Source: Hymenobacter lapidiphilus | Lineage (GTDB): Bacteria > Bacteroidota > Bacteroidia > Cytophagales > Hymenobacteraceae | Assembly: GCF_013377885.1 (NCBI RefSeq) | Contig: NZ_JABKAU010000005.1 | Location: forward strand, 102,620-166,619 | Reading direction: 5' to 3' | Length of the DNA: 64,000 nucleotides | Shown: one piece after another, positions 32,868 to 41,753 of the stretch | Numbering within the stretch: the first letter of the stretch is position 1 | How the letters are laid out: the number at the start of each line of letters is the position of its first letter | Notes under the pieces: model-generated | Told to the model about the DNA's origin: nothing | Database searches by the model: none | Seen by the model: only the letters and a program-made list of their open reading frames with translations | Program-made: the position numbers and the translations under genes

Positions 32868-33961
32868 AGGCCCGCGCCGGTGGTTGGCTCGGGCCGGTAC
32901 CGCGAGGCGCGCCGGTTGCGCTCGTACAGCTCCAGCAGCGTAATGAGCACAATGGAGGCGGCCAGCGTCACAACCACCGCGCCCACCACAATCAGCCAGC
33001 GCACAGGCTTGCTCTTGCGGGTGGCGGGGTAGGCTTTCTGCACTAGGTAGAGCGACGAAATCTTGCCCCGAAGTGTTAAGTCAGCCGTTTCGTAGTCGCC
33101 GCGGGCTTTTACCAGTCGCTCCTGCAGGTCGGTGAGTCGCGCCACGAATAAGCCCATCGAGTCGGTGCCCTGCACGTAGCGCTCCAGGTTAATGGTGTTG
33201 GGGCCACTGGGGTCGGTGAGGGCCTCCAGCGCCCGGCGCGCGCCGGCGGCTTGGGCTGTATTGCCGCTGCCCTCAGCCTGGTGCACCTTGCTTTCGAGGG
33301 TAATAATTTCGCGGGCCATATAGCGGCCCTGCTGTTCCAGCCCGTAGATGCCATAACGGCGGCGGGCCTGCACCAATTGCTTGCGGCTCTGCTCGAACTC
33401 GCTCTGCAAAAAGTCGAAGCGTAGCTTGTAGAGCCCCAGCACGCTGCGGCGGTTTTCGAGCGTGAGCTGCTGGTTTATGGAGTCGATGACCTGCACCAGC
33501 CGGTTGGCCAGCCGGGCAGCAAGCTCCTTATCCTTGTCTTCAAATGTAAGTTCGATGGCGTCGCGCTCGTTATGCACAATGCTCAGGTTGGAGTTGAACT
33601 GGTAGAGCACCGCGTTTTCAGCGGCATCGTTGCCCGGCGCGCCGGCCTCGTAGTGCTTGTAAAGGCCGAACTCGTTTATCAGCAATTCGGCTGCCGGCTG
33701 CGACTGGCCGATGGTGATGATGCGGTCCAGGTCTTCGGAACGGCCGCCTAGTTCCAGCTTACCACCATCTACAAGGCGGTCGGGATCAGTGCTTTCGGGG
33801 TTGGTAGGGAAGAAAACGGCCGTCGAGCGGTAGATGTTAGGCAGCAGCAGGGCCACCACCGTGCTCAGCACGGCGGCCAGCACCACGGCAGCTAGCACTA
33901 GTTTTTTCCATCGGTTGATGATGGGCCACAAACCCAGCAGCGAATAAGAAGATTCGGACAT
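32864..33961 (-). CDS. Wzz/GumC-type chain-length determinant protein
   Basis: 365 residues from the ATG at 33959-33961. The two-helix topology of Wzz proteins is clear: TM1 at about 24-43 (KLVLAAVVLAAVLSTVVALLL), the conserved 'NIYRSTAVFFPTNPE' right after it, and a periplasmic coiled-coil stretch of about 150-300 ('YKLRFDFLQSEFEQSRKQLVQARRRYGIYGLEQQGRYMAREIITLESKVHQAEG'). The Pro-rich TM2 region 'PATRKSKPVRWLIVVGAVVVTLAASIVLITLLELYER' comes near the end. It sets glycan chain length together with the polymerase/ligase-like gene that overlaps it. There is no cytosolic kinase domain. Confidence 0.9.
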   Translation of the reverse strand: MSESSYSLLGLWPIINRWKKLVLAAVVLAAVLSTVVALLLPNIYRSTAVFFPTNPESTDPDRLVDGGKLELGGRSEDLDRIITIGQSQPAAELLINEFGLYKHYEAGAPGNDAAENAVLYQFNSNLSIVHNERDAIELTFEDKDKELAARLANRLVQVIDSINQQLTLENRRSVLGLYKLRFDFLQSEFEQSRKQLVQARRRYGIYGLEQQGRYMAREIITLESKVHQAEGSGNTAQAAGARRALEALTDPSGPNTINLERYVQGTDSMGLFVARLTDLQERLVKARGDYETADLTLRGKISSLYLVQKAYPATRKSKPVRWLIVVGAVVVTLAASIVLITLLELYERNRRASRYRPEPTTGAGL

Positions 33962-34059
33962 AAATAAAGCAGGCCGCGCCCCGGGAAAGTGAAAGTAAAA
34001 GAGGGCTGACGGCGGGCAAAGATAGCGGAAAATGACCGCCGCCGACTTGCTGCGGCGCC

Positions 34060-34091
34060 TTGAGAGGCTCACCGGCTTTTGCGTAGTTTTG
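34060..34091 (+). promoter_or_regulatory. Candidate Bacteroidota promoter for the Wzx-like gene
   Basis: TAGTTTTG at 34084-34091 fits TAnnTTTG exactly, with TTG at 34060-34062, 21 nt upstream. It lies 71 bp before the TTG start codon of the flippase gene and divergent from the Wzz-like gene. Confidence 0.5.
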
Positions 34092-34162
34092 CTTTCCACG
34101 GCCCCGCGCCCGGCCCCACCTGGGGCGGGTGGGCGATTCGTTTTCCAGCGGTTTAATTTCCT

Positions 34163-35623
34163 TTGCGCATCAAACGCTTCTTCGGCAATATCGGCTTTGT
34201 AGTGCTGCTCAACCTGCTAGTAAAGCCGGGCTGGGTGATAATTGAGGGCGAGGTGCAGGACCGTATCGGCCACGAACTGTTCGGCACCTTCACAGCCATC
34301 CTCACCCTGGCCACCATTGTGGCCGCCGTGGCCGATCTGGGCACTACCCAACTCAGCACCAAGCGCTTGGCGGCCTCGGCCAGCTACTTCACCGATTTTT
34401 TTCCTACGCTGCTGCCGCTGCGGGCCGGGCTAGGCGTCAGCTTTCTGGGCCTTACGGTGGGCCTGGGCTGGGTGCTGGGCTACGCGGGCCACTGGCTGCT
34501 GCTGCTGGCCATTACGGCGGCCGGGCTGCTGTTCACGCAGTATACCCAGTTTCTCAGGGGCGTGCTGCAGGCCCACCAGCGCTTTAATACCGATGCCGTG
34601 CTTTCGGTGCTGGAGCGGGTGCTGCTGCTGGGGCTGGTGCTGGGCCTGCTGCCGCTGGGCCTAACGCTGGAGCGCTACGTGGCCGTGCGGGTGGTGGCGG
34701 GGCTGTTTACGCTGCTGCTGCTCGTGGGCCTCATCCGGCGCCTGTACGGGCCGGTGGGCCTGCGCCCGCGCTGGCAGCAGGCCCGGCAACTGCTGATGGA
34801 AAGTCTGCCGCTGGCCATCATCACCCTCGTTTATGGCCTGAATGAGCGCATTGACATGCTCATGCTGGAGCGGCTGGTGTCGGCCCGCGAGGCTAGCTAT
34901 TACGCCGCAGCCTACCGTTGGGTCGATGCCGTGATGATGTACCTCTGGACGGTGCTGCCGCTGTTTTTTGCGCGTTTCGCCCGCGCCACCGGCCAGCGCG
35001 TCGCGCAGCAGGAGTTGCTTTGGTTCGGGCAACGGGTGGTAACGGTGCCGCTGCTGCTGGTAGTGGCCTTCGGCCTGTTTCGGGGCGAACTGCTGTTCTT
35101 CCAGTTCGGCAATAGTAGCCCGGCTGAAATTGCCCGCATGACGCAGTGCCTGCAAATTCTGTTTCTCAACGTGCTGGTGCATGCCTTCTTCGCCATCTAC
35201 AGCACCCTGCTCACCAGCACCGACCACGAAAAACCAGTTTCCTGGCTCGTGACGGGTAGTATCGCGCTCAACGTGGGCCTCAACTTCCTGCTGATGCCGC
35301 GCTACGGGGCCCTAGCTGGCGCGGCCAATACCACGCTGTGCGCCGTATTCGTGTCGGTGGGCTACGTGTGGCTGGTGCCGCGGCGCACCGGCGTAGCCCT
35401 ACCGTTGCGCATGCTGGGGCGGCTGGCGCTGGCCTTCGGGGGCTTGTGCGCCGGCTGGTACGCGCTGCGCACCTACACCGGCCTGCCCTGGTGGCTAGAA
35501 ACCGGCTTGGCGGGCTTGCTGCTGCTGGCCCTGATATTCGTGCTTGGCGTGGTGCGGGTCAGCGAGGTGCGCGCCGCATTGCAGCGCGGGGGTAAGGGTG
35601 AAAAGACAGACGAAACGGTGTAG
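34163..35623 (+). CDS. Wzx-like polysaccharide flippase (MATE/MVF superfamily)
   Basis: 486 residues with about 12-14 membrane helices. 'GTFTAILTLATIVAAVADLGTTQLSTKRLAASASYFTDFFPTLLPLRAGL' is the typical N-terminal part of RfbX/Wzx-type exporters, followed by 'ERIDMLMLERLVSAREASYYAAAYRWVDA'. It moves lipid-linked oligosaccharide across the inner membrane. The start is TTG at 34163 (TTG CGC ATC AAA CGC); no better ATG is available. The stop TAG at 35621-35623 lies inside a palindromic repeat. It is divergent from the ligase/Wzz pair and followed by a GT4 gene. Confidence 0.88.
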   Translation: MRIKRFFGNIGFVVLLNLLVKPGWVIIEGEVQDRIGHELFGTFTAILTLATIVAAVADLGTTQLSTKRLAASASYFTDFFPTLLPLRAGLGVSFLGLTVGLGWVLGYAGHWLLLLAITAAGLLFTQYTQFLRGVLQAHQRFNTDAVLSVLERVLLLGLVLGLLPLGLTLERYVAVRVVAGLFTLLLLVGLIRRLYGPVGLRPRWQQARQLLMESLPLAIITLVYGLNERIDMLMLERLVSAREASYYAAAYRWVDAVMMYLWTVLPLFFARFARATGQRVAQQELLWFGQRVVTVPLLLVVAFGLFRGELLFFQFGNSSPAEIARMTQCLQILFLNVLVHAFFAIYSTLLTSTDHEKPVSWLVTGSIALNVGLNFLLMPRYGALAGAANTTLCAVFVSVGYVWLVPRRTGVALPLRMLGRLALAFGGLCAGWYALRTYTGLPWWLETGLAGLLLLALIFVLGVVRVSEVRAALQRGGKGEKTDETV

Positions 35624-35720
35624 AGACGTAATATCTTACGTTTCGTCGTTGCTGATGTTGACCGTTCCATCATGCCGGTCAACGACGAGACGCAAGATAT
35701 TGCGTCTCTACATCGTTTCT
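35611..35720. repeat. Family-C palindrome (TAGAGACGnAATATCTT arms)
   Basis: The left arm CGAAACGGTGTAGAGACGTA-ATATCTT... and the right arm ending TTGCGTCTCTACATCGTTTC pair over about 45 nt with a few mismatches, centre about 20 nt. The flippase stop codon is the TAG of GTGTAGAGACG. It lies between two plus-strand glycan genes. One copy in the window. Confidence 0.8.
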
Positions 35721-35743
35721 TGCCGACTCCAAATACTCCTAAA

Positions 35744-36898
35744 ATGCACATTGCCGTCAACGTCCGTTTTCTGCTGCCCGGCGACAAACTGGAGGGCATC
35801 GGGCGCTTTACGCTGGAGACCCTGCGCGAACTGGTGCGGCAGCAGCCGGAGCACACGTTTCATTTTCTGTTTGATAGGCCGTTTGATGAGCGGTATGTGC
35901 TGGGGCCGAATGTGGTGCCGCACGTGCTGGGGCCGCCGGCGCGGCACCCGCTGCTGTGGCTGGCCTGGTTCGAGGGGGCGGTGGCCCGCTGGCTGGCCCG
36001 CCACCGCCCGGCCGTGTTCCTGAGTACCGATGGCTACACCACGCTGCGCACCCGCGTACCCCGCGTAACGGTGCTGCACGATTTGGCTTTTGAGCACTTC
36101 CCGCAGGATGTAGACCGGCTGGTGCGGGCCTATTACCGCTACTTTACGCCCCGCTTCGCCCGGGCCTCGGCGCGGCTGGTGGCGGTGTCGGAGGCTACCA
36201 GGCAGGATGTGGTGGCCCGTTACGGCATTGCGCCCGACAAAATCAGCGTGGTGTACAATGCCGTGGATGCCCGGTTCCGGCCCCAGTCCGAGGCTGTGCA
36301 GCAGGCCACGCGCGAGCGGTACGCCGCCGGCCACCCATACTACCTGTTCGTGGGGGCGCTGCAGCCGCGTAAGAATCTGCAGAACCTGTTGCGGGCCTTC
36401 GATGCGTTTAAAACCGCCACCGGCTCGCCGGCTAGGCTGCTGATAGTGGGCCGCACGGCCTGGCAGGCCGGCCCCATTTTCGAGGTGTACCAGGGGCTGC
36501 AGCACCGCGCCGCCGTGCACCTTACGGGCCGCGTAACCGATGAGGAGCTGGTGCAGCTGTACGCCGCCGCCCGCGCCACCTGCTATGTGCCCTACTTCGA
36601 GGGATTCGGCATCCCCGTTATCGAGGCCCAGGCCTGCGGCTCGCCCGTCATCACCTCCAACTACAGCTCCCTGCCCGAAGTAGCTGGCCCCCGCGCCGCC
36701 TGCCTCGTCGACCCGTTTTCGGTGGAATCCATTGCTGCCGGCCTCGTGCAGGTGGAGCAGTCGGAGCCGTATCGCCAGGAGTTGATAGGAGCCGGTTTCC
36801 GCAACGGCGCGCGGTTTTCGTGGGCCGAAAGCGCCCGGCGGTTGTGGCAGGAGATTGAACGAGCGGCGGATTTGGGTAATGGGGTGATGGGGGGATAA
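35744..36898 (+). CDS. Family 4 glycosyltransferase
   Basis: 384 residues from the ATG at 35744. The GT-B fold shows the N-terminal 'MHIAVNVRFLLPGDKLEGIGRFTLETLREL' and 'TVLHDLAFEHFPQ', then 'LVAVSEATRQDVVARYGIAPDKISVVYNAVDARFRP' at the domain junction. The donor site has 'YYLFVGALQPRKNLQNLLRAF', 'VHLTGRVTDEELVQLYAAARATCYVPYFEGFGIPVIEAQACGSPVITSN' (E-x7-E type). It probably transfers a hexose such as mannose in assembly of the surface polysaccharide. It lies between the flippase gene and the deacetylase gene. Confidence 0.93.
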   Translation: MHIAVNVRFLLPGDKLEGIGRFTLETLRELVRQQPEHTFHFLFDRPFDERYVLGPNVVPHVLGPPARHPLLWLAWFEGAVARWLARHRPAVFLSTDGYTTLRTRVPRVTVLHDLAFEHFPQDVDRLVRAYYRYFTPRFARASARLVAVSEATRQDVVARYGIAPDKISVVYNAVDARFRPQSEAVQQATRERYAAGHPYYLFVGALQPRKNLQNLLRAFDAFKTATGSPARLLIVGRTAWQAGPIFEVYQGLQHRAAVHLTGRVTDEELVQLYAAARATCYVPYFEGFGIPVIEAQACGSPVITSNYSSLPEVAGPRAACLVDPFSVESIAAGLVQVEQSEPYRQELIGAGFRNGARFSWAESARRLWQEIERAADLGNGVMGG

Positions 36899-36902
36899 GA
36901 AC

Positions 36903-37032
36903 TGTCATGCTGAGCGAAGCCGGAGGCGCAGTCGAAGCATCTCTACCGCAGTGGTAAATATATCGTCAGGAGTTATTCTGCTAACGAAGCGGTAGAGATG
37001 CTTCGACTCCGCTGCGCTGCGCTCAGCATGAC
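36903..37032. repeat. Family-B palindrome, copy 4
   Basis: The arms begin GTCATGCTGAGCGAAGCCGG and end CTGCGCTGCGCTCAGCATGAC; the inner arms read CATCTCTACCGC/GCGGTAGAGATG. The centre is about 30 nt. It starts 5 bp after the GT4 stop and ends 59 bp before the deacetylase gene. Confidence 0.85.
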
Positions 37033-37091
37033 GTTCGTAATTTTACCCCATCACCCTCGCCCCCCCCCCCATTACCCCAACCAAAACCAAC

Positions 37092-37733
37092 GTGCACTTA
37101 CACCGAATGCCGGGGCTGGTGCGGCGGCTGTTTCCGGAGTGTATCTGGGAAATGCCCGCCACCGACCCGCCCACGCTCTACCTGACGTTTGATGACGGCC
37201 CCATTCCGGAGCAGACGCCTTTTGTGCTGACGCAGCTGGCGCGCTACGATGCGCGGGCCACGTTTTTCTGCGTGGGCGAAAACCTGGCGCGCCACCCCGA
37301 CGTGGCCCGGCAAGTGCTGGCCGCCGGCCACCGCCTGGGCAACCACACCCACCGCCACCTCAGTGGCTGGCGCACCCCGCGCCCCGAGTATCTGGCCGAT
37401 GTGGCCCACTGCCAGCAGCTGCTTGATGCCCTGCAATCCACCGCAACGCCCGAGGTCCGGCCGCTGCTGCGCCCGCCCTACGGACGCATCACGCGGCCGC
37501 TGGCGCAGGCCCTGGATTCCAGTCACCAGCTCATCATGTGGGACCTGCTTACCTGCGACTATGACCCCGACTACGCCCCCGAAGCCTGCCTGCGGGCCAG
37601 CATCCGCCTCACCCGTCCCGGCAGTATCATCGTCTTCCACGACAGCCAGAAAGCCGCCCGCAACCTGCGCTACGTGCTGCCCCGCTACCTTGACTACTGC
37701 GCCGAAGCCGGGTACCAGTTTGCGGCGCTGTGA
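37092..37733 (+). CDS. Polysaccharide deacetylase (NodB fold, CE4)
   Basis: 213 residues with a GTG start at 37092. The NodB motifs are intact: motif 1 'LYLTFDDGPIPEQTP' (catalytic Asp and metal Asp), motif 2 'GNHTHRHLSGW' (H-x3-H metal site), motif 3 'LRPPYGRITRPL', motif 4 'IMWDLLTCDYDP', and motif 5 near 'GSIIVFHDSQKAARNL'. It removes acetyl groups from N-acetyl-hexosamine residues of peptidoglycan or surface polysaccharide. No signal peptide is seen, so it may act on cytosolic lipid-linked sugar. It is part of the glycan block. Confidence 0.92.
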   Translation: MHLHRMPGLVRRLFPECIWEMPATDPPTLYLTFDDGPIPEQTPFVLTQLARYDARATFFCVGENLARHPDVARQVLAAGHRLGNHTHRHLSGWRTPRPEYLADVAHCQQLLDALQSTATPEVRPLLRPPYGRITRPLAQALDSSHQLIMWDLLTCDYDPDYAPEACLRASIRLTRPGSIIVFHDSQKAARNLRYVLPRYLDYCAEAGYQFAAL

Positions 37734-37738
37734 GAACG

Positions 37739-37922
37739 AGTAGGGGCGGGGCTTAGCTGCGCTGTCCTTCGGTTGTCCCCGCCCGCCGTTGAACGATTGC
37801 CGTTGAACAGAAACGTAGGGACGATGTAGGGGCGGGGCTTGTCCCCGCCCGCCGTTATAAGATTATCGTTGCAGCGGCGCGAACGGCGGGCGGGGACAAG
37901 CCCCGCCCCTACACCGTGCTGG
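37739..37922. repeat. REPIN-like GC-rich palindrome, copy 3 (two left arms, one right arm)
   Basis: One long left arm (37739-37792), one short left arm (near 37827-37857) and one right arm ending CCCCTACACCGTGCT. Units such as GTTGAACGATTGCC and GTTGAACAGAAACG between the two left arms have a 14-nt phase. It separates the deacetylase and GT2 genes. Confidence 0.85.
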
Positions 37923-37960
37923 TAAAACCGCTCCGCCACCCTGAATAACCTTTACCCAAC

Positions 37961-39055
37961 ATGCTCTTCGCTCTCTATTTTATTGGCTGGTTTGCGCTGC
38001 TGGCGGTTTCGGCCTGGGTGCTGGGGCGACGTTTACTGCCGATGCCGGTGGTGGGGGCGGGGCGGCTGCGGGTGAGCATCCTCATTGCGGCCCGGGATGA
38101 GGAAGCGGCCATTGCGCGTTGCCTGGCGGCTATTCGTAAGCTCGATTACCCGCCGGAGCTGGTGGAGGTGCTGCTGGGCAACGACGGCTCGACCGACGCC
38201 ACCGCCGCCGAGGCCGAGGCCGCCATGCGGGGCTACGCGGGCACGTTTCGGGTGCTCGATATCCGTGAAAACCGGGGCCTGGCGCGGGGCAAGGCCAATG
38301 TGCTGGCCCAGCTGGCGCGGGCCGCCACAGCCAATTTTTTCTTCATTACCGACGCCGATATTGCCGTGCCGCCCAGTTGGCTGCGCGGGCTGCTGGCCTG
38401 GACCGGTCCGGGAGTGGGCATCGTCACGGGCCTGACGCTGGTGACGGGGCCGCGGCTGTTTCATCGGTTGCAGGGCCTCGACTGGCTGCTGTCGTTGGGG
38501 CTGGTGCAGGTGGTAACCGATTTGGGCCAGCCCGTGACGGCCATGGGCAACAACATGCTCATCAGCCGCGAAGCCTACGAGGCCACCGGCGGCTACGAGG
38601 CGCTGCCGTTTTCGGTGACGGAAGACTTTGAGCTATTCAAGGCGGTGCGGGCGCGGGGCTTTGGCTACCGCAACCTATTCCGGCCCGAGGTGCTGGCCGA
38701 GTCGCTGCCGATGTACACGTGGCGGGGGCTGCTGCACCAGCGGCGGCGCTGGATGCGGGGCGTGGAGCAGCTGCCGGGCTGGCTGCAGGCGTGTCTGGCG
38801 CTGTACGGCTCGTTTTACCTGGTGCTGGCGGCGCTGGCCGCGGTGGCGGGCCCCGGCGTGGCGCTGGCCGTGTGGGCGGCTAAGGCGGCCATGCAGGGCG
38901 TGCTGGCTACCGTGTGCTTCCGGCGCGTGGGCCGCCGCCCGCCCCTGGTGCTGCTGCCGCTGTTCGAGCTCTACACGCTGGCCCTGACGGTGAGCTTGGT
39001 GCTGTTCCGGCTGCTGCCGCTGCGCTTCGAGTGGAAAGGGCGGAGCTACCGGTAA
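37961..39055 (+). CDS. Family 2 glycosyltransferase, membrane-bound
   Basis: 364 residues. An N-terminal membrane helix (FALYFIGWFALLAVSAWVL) is followed by a GT-A domain with 'VSILIAARDEEAAIARCLAAI', 'LVEVLLGNDGSTDATAA', 'FFFITDADIAVPPSWLRG', 'GNNMLISREAYEATGGYEALPFSVTEDFELFKAVR' (T/E-D-x-E) and 'LLHQRRRWMRG' (Q-x-x-R-W). Three C-terminal helices follow. Its ending (LRFEWKGRSYR) matches the paralogue at 26558-27742. It likely extends a lipid-linked or surface polysaccharide, the last member of the glycan block. Confidence 0.91.
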   Translation: MLFALYFIGWFALLAVSAWVLGRRLLPMPVVGAGRLRVSILIAARDEEAAIARCLAAIRKLDYPPELVEVLLGNDGSTDATAAEAEAAMRGYAGTFRVLDIRENRGLARGKANVLAQLARAATANFFFITDADIAVPPSWLRGLLAWTGPGVGIVTGLTLVTGPRLFHRLQGLDWLLSLGLVQVVTDLGQPVTAMGNNMLISREAYEATGGYEALPFSVTEDFELFKAVRARGFGYRNLFRPEVLAESLPMYTWRGLLHQRRRWMRGVEQLPGWLQACLALYGSFYLVLAALAAVAGPGVALAVWAAKAAMQGVLATVCFRRVGRRPPLVLLPLFELYTLALTVSLVLFRLLPLRFEWKGRSYR

Positions 39056-39294
39056 AAAAATAGTTGTTTTTTAACCGCTTCCGCCCCAGGCGCACTGGTG
39101 GCTGGTAGCCCTTAGGCCCGACTGCTGCGTGTGCCTTAAGCGCTCTGTCAAAGTCAGTGGAGCAATCGGAGCAGGGGTAAACCAGTGGGGTTTACCGCCA
39201 GACTGGCTTACTTTAGCTGGCCGGGGTTGCCCTGTCGCGATGGGCAGACCAACCTCGATTTGGATTCTCCACTCCACTTTTCCTGCGCCCTGCC

Positions 39295-41589
39295 ATGTAT
39301 TTATCCCGCTACTGCCCGGCCCTGCTGGTGGGCTTGTTTTGTGCTGCCTGCCAGGGCAATACCACCAACACTACGCCCGGTACCGAAACAGCTGCCGTTG
39401 CTGCTGACTCTTCGGCTGCGCCCGCCAACCGCCAGCAGCACCTGCTGGGCCACGAAACCCAGGTCGACAGTCTGCTGCGGCTGCTGACGTTGGAGGAGAA
39501 GCTGGCCCTGATTCATGCCAACTCCTCGTTTACCTCGGGCGGTGTGCCCCGGCTGAGTATCCCGGAGCTGAAAATGTCGGACGGCCCCCACGGGGTGCGG
39601 GTGGAGTTCGGGCGCGACTGGGAGGTAGACAAAGACGCCAACGACGCCGGCACTTACCTGCCCAGCGGCAATGCCCTGGCTTCTACCTGGAACCCCGAGC
39701 TGGGTTATGCCTTTGGGCGCACGCTGGGGCGCGAGGCCAATGCGCGGGGCAAAGACGTGATTCTGGGCCCCGGCATCAACATTATCCGCACCCCGCTCAA
39801 CGGCCGCAACTTCGAGTACCTGAGCGAAGACCCTTACCTGGTGGCCCAGATGGCGGTCGGCTACATCCGGGGCGTGCAGGACCAGGGTATTTCGGCCTGC
39901 GTGAAGCACTTTGCGGCCAACAACCAGGAGGAGCACCGCAACGACATCGACGTGAATATGAGCGAGCGGGCCCTGCGCGAAATCTACCTGCCCGGCTTCC
40001 GGGCGGCCGTGGAGCAGGGCGGCGTAAACACGCTGATGGGCTCCTACAACAAGTTCCGGGGCACTTTTGCTACCCACAACGCCTACCTGATGAATGATGT
40101 TCTAAAGGGCGAGTGGGGCTTCAAGGGCGTAGTTATCAGCGACTGGGGTTCGGTGCATGACACCCAGCAGGGCCTGCGCAACGGCACCGACCTGGAAATG
40201 GGCACCGACCTGAACCTGATGTACAACAGCGTCGACCAGTCGAAAAACCTGCTGACCCCCGACCAGAAGGTGAACCTGTACGACCGATTCTTCTTCGGTA
40301 CCGCCGCCCTGCAAGCCATCCGGAAGGATTCGAGCCTCGTGCCCCTGGTAGACGACAAGGTGCGCCGGCTGCTACGCATCCGCTACGCGACCGGTATGAT
40401 GCCCGGCCAGCGCCGCCCGGTGGGGGCCTACAACGCACCTGAGCACCATGCCACGGCCCGGAAAGTGGCCGAGGAAGGAATAGTGCTGCTCAAGAACGAG
40501 GGCCAGCTGCTGCCCCTGAACAAGGCGGCCGTGAAGTCGGTGGCCGTAGTAGGGGCCAATGCCACCCGGCTCAATTCGATGGGCGGGGGCAGCTCGCAGG
40601 TAAAGGCCAAGTTTGAAACCACCGCCCTCCAGGGCCTGCAGAAGGCCTTTGGCCCCGACGTGAAAGTGACTTTTAGCCCAGGCTACACCGTGGCCCGCGG
40701 CCAAAAGTCCGACCCTAAACTCATGGCCCAGGCCGTAGCCGCTGCCAAAGCCGCCGACGTCACCATTTTCGTGGGCGGCTCCATCCATGGCTACGACTAC
40801 AAGGTGTGGAGCGACAATGCCTACGATGCCGAGGCCTACGACAAGCCCGACATGCGCATGCCTTTCGGCCAGGACGAGCTGGTGAAAGCCCTGCTGCAAG
40901 CCCAGCCCAACACGGTCGTGGTGCTGCTGGGCGGCGGGCCGATTGACGTGTCGGAATGGGTGGGGCAGGCGCGGAGCGTGGTGGAAGCGTGGTACCCCGG
41001 CATGGAGGGCGGCACGGCCCTGGCGGGCGTGCTGCTCGGTACCGTAAACCCCTCGGGCAAGCTGCCCTTCACCTTCCCCGTGAAGCTCGAAGACGCGCCG
41101 GCCCACAAGCTCGGCGAGTACCCCAGCACCCCCGGCAACCCGCTCAAGCAAACCTACAAAGACGATATCTATGTGGGCTACCGCTACTTCGATACCTATA
41201 AAGTTGCGCCCCAGTTTGCCTTCGGCCACGGCCTGAGCTACACCAGCTTCGAGTACGGCCCGCTGGCGGCCAAAACCACGGGCCAGCAGGCCACCGTTAC
41301 GCTCACGGTGCGTAACACCGGTAAAGTGGCTGGGGCCGAAGTGGTGCAGCTTTACGTGCACGACGATAAGACCCGCGTGAAGCGTCCCGAAAAGGAGCTC
41401 AAGGCCTTCCGGAAAGTATTCCTGCAGCCCGGCGAAAGCAAAACCGTCACCCTCACGCTTGGCCCCGACGCTTTCCGGTACTACGACGAGGCGCAGAAGC
41501 AGTGGACCCTCGAGCCCGGCCGCTTCACGCTGCTGGCCGGCAGCTCCTCCCGCGACATTCGCCAGCAGGGGGCAGTGGAGGTGCAATAG
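39295..41589 (+). CDS. Glycoside hydrolase family 3 beta-glucosidase, lipoprotein
   Basis: 764 residues. The lipoprotein signal 'MYLSRYCPALLVGLFCAACQ' has its lipobox ending A-A-C. The GH3 N-terminal barrel holds 'GPGINIIRTPLNGRNFEYLSEDP', 'KHFAANNQEEHRNDID' (K-H-F/x2-N-x-Q-E) and the nucleophile Asp283 in 'GVVISDWGSVHD'. The C-terminal alpha/beta sandwich has 'EGIVLLKNEGQLLPL'. A fibronectin III-like domain closes the protein ('EVVQLYVHDDKTRVKRPEKELKAFRKVFLQPGESKTVTLTL'). It releases glucose or xylose from the ends of beta-glycans, probably in the periplasm or at the surface. Single gene with no SusCD pair beside it. Confidence 0.95.
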   Translation: MYLSRYCPALLVGLFCAACQGNTTNTTPGTETAAVAADSSAAPANRQQHLLGHETQVDSLLRLLTLEEKLALIHANSSFTSGGVPRLSIPELKMSDGPHGVRVEFGRDWEVDKDANDAGTYLPSGNALASTWNPELGYAFGRTLGREANARGKDVILGPGINIIRTPLNGRNFEYLSEDPYLVAQMAVGYIRGVQDQGISACVKHFAANNQEEHRNDIDVNMSERALREIYLPGFRAAVEQGGVNTLMGSYNKFRGTFATHNAYLMNDVLKGEWGFKGVVISDWGSVHDTQQGLRNGTDLEMGTDLNLMYNSVDQSKNLLTPDQKVNLYDRFFFGTAALQAIRKDSSLVPLVDDKVRRLLRIRYATGMMPGQRRPVGAYNAPEHHATARKVAEEGIVLLKNEGQLLPLNKAAVKSVAVVGANATRLNSMGGGSSQVKAKFETTALQGLQKAFGPDVKVTFSPGYTVARGQKSDPKLMAQAVAAAKAADVTIFVGGSIHGYDYKVWSDNAYDAEAYDKPDMRMPFGQDELVKALLQAQPNTVVVLLGGGPIDVSEWVGQARSVVEAWYPGMEGGTALAGVLLGTVNPSGKLPFTFPVKLEDAPAHKLGEYPSTPGNPLKQTYKDDIYVGYRYFDTYKVAPQFAFGHGLSYTSFEYGPLAAKTTGQQATVTLTVRNTGKVAGAEVVQLYVHDDKTRVKRPEKELKAFRKVFLQPGESKTVTLTLGPDAFRYYDEAQKQWTLEPGRFTLLAGSSSRDIRQQGAVEVQ

Positions 41590-41611
41590 CGGGGTGGAGG
41601 GCTGAAGAAAA

Positions 41612-41721
41612 ATACTGTCATCCTGAGCAGAGCGAAGGACCTTATCACGTAGACCCGCCGAGTCGTTGTTACGGCCGTTCAGCTGTGGTGAGGTCCTGCG
41701 CTCTGCTCAGGATGACAGTAT
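41612..41721. repeat. Family-B palindrome variant (GTCATCCTGAGC), copy 5
   Basis: The arms ATACTGTCATCCTGAGCAGA and TCTGCTCAGGATGACAGTAT are exact complements at the ends, with a compensating GAAGGACC/GGTCCTGC inner part. The centre is about 45 nt. It separates the GH3 and TatD genes. Confidence 0.85.
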
Positions 41722-41753
41722 CTTTGTCCGGTTCCCCAGCCTTCTGTTTCGTT

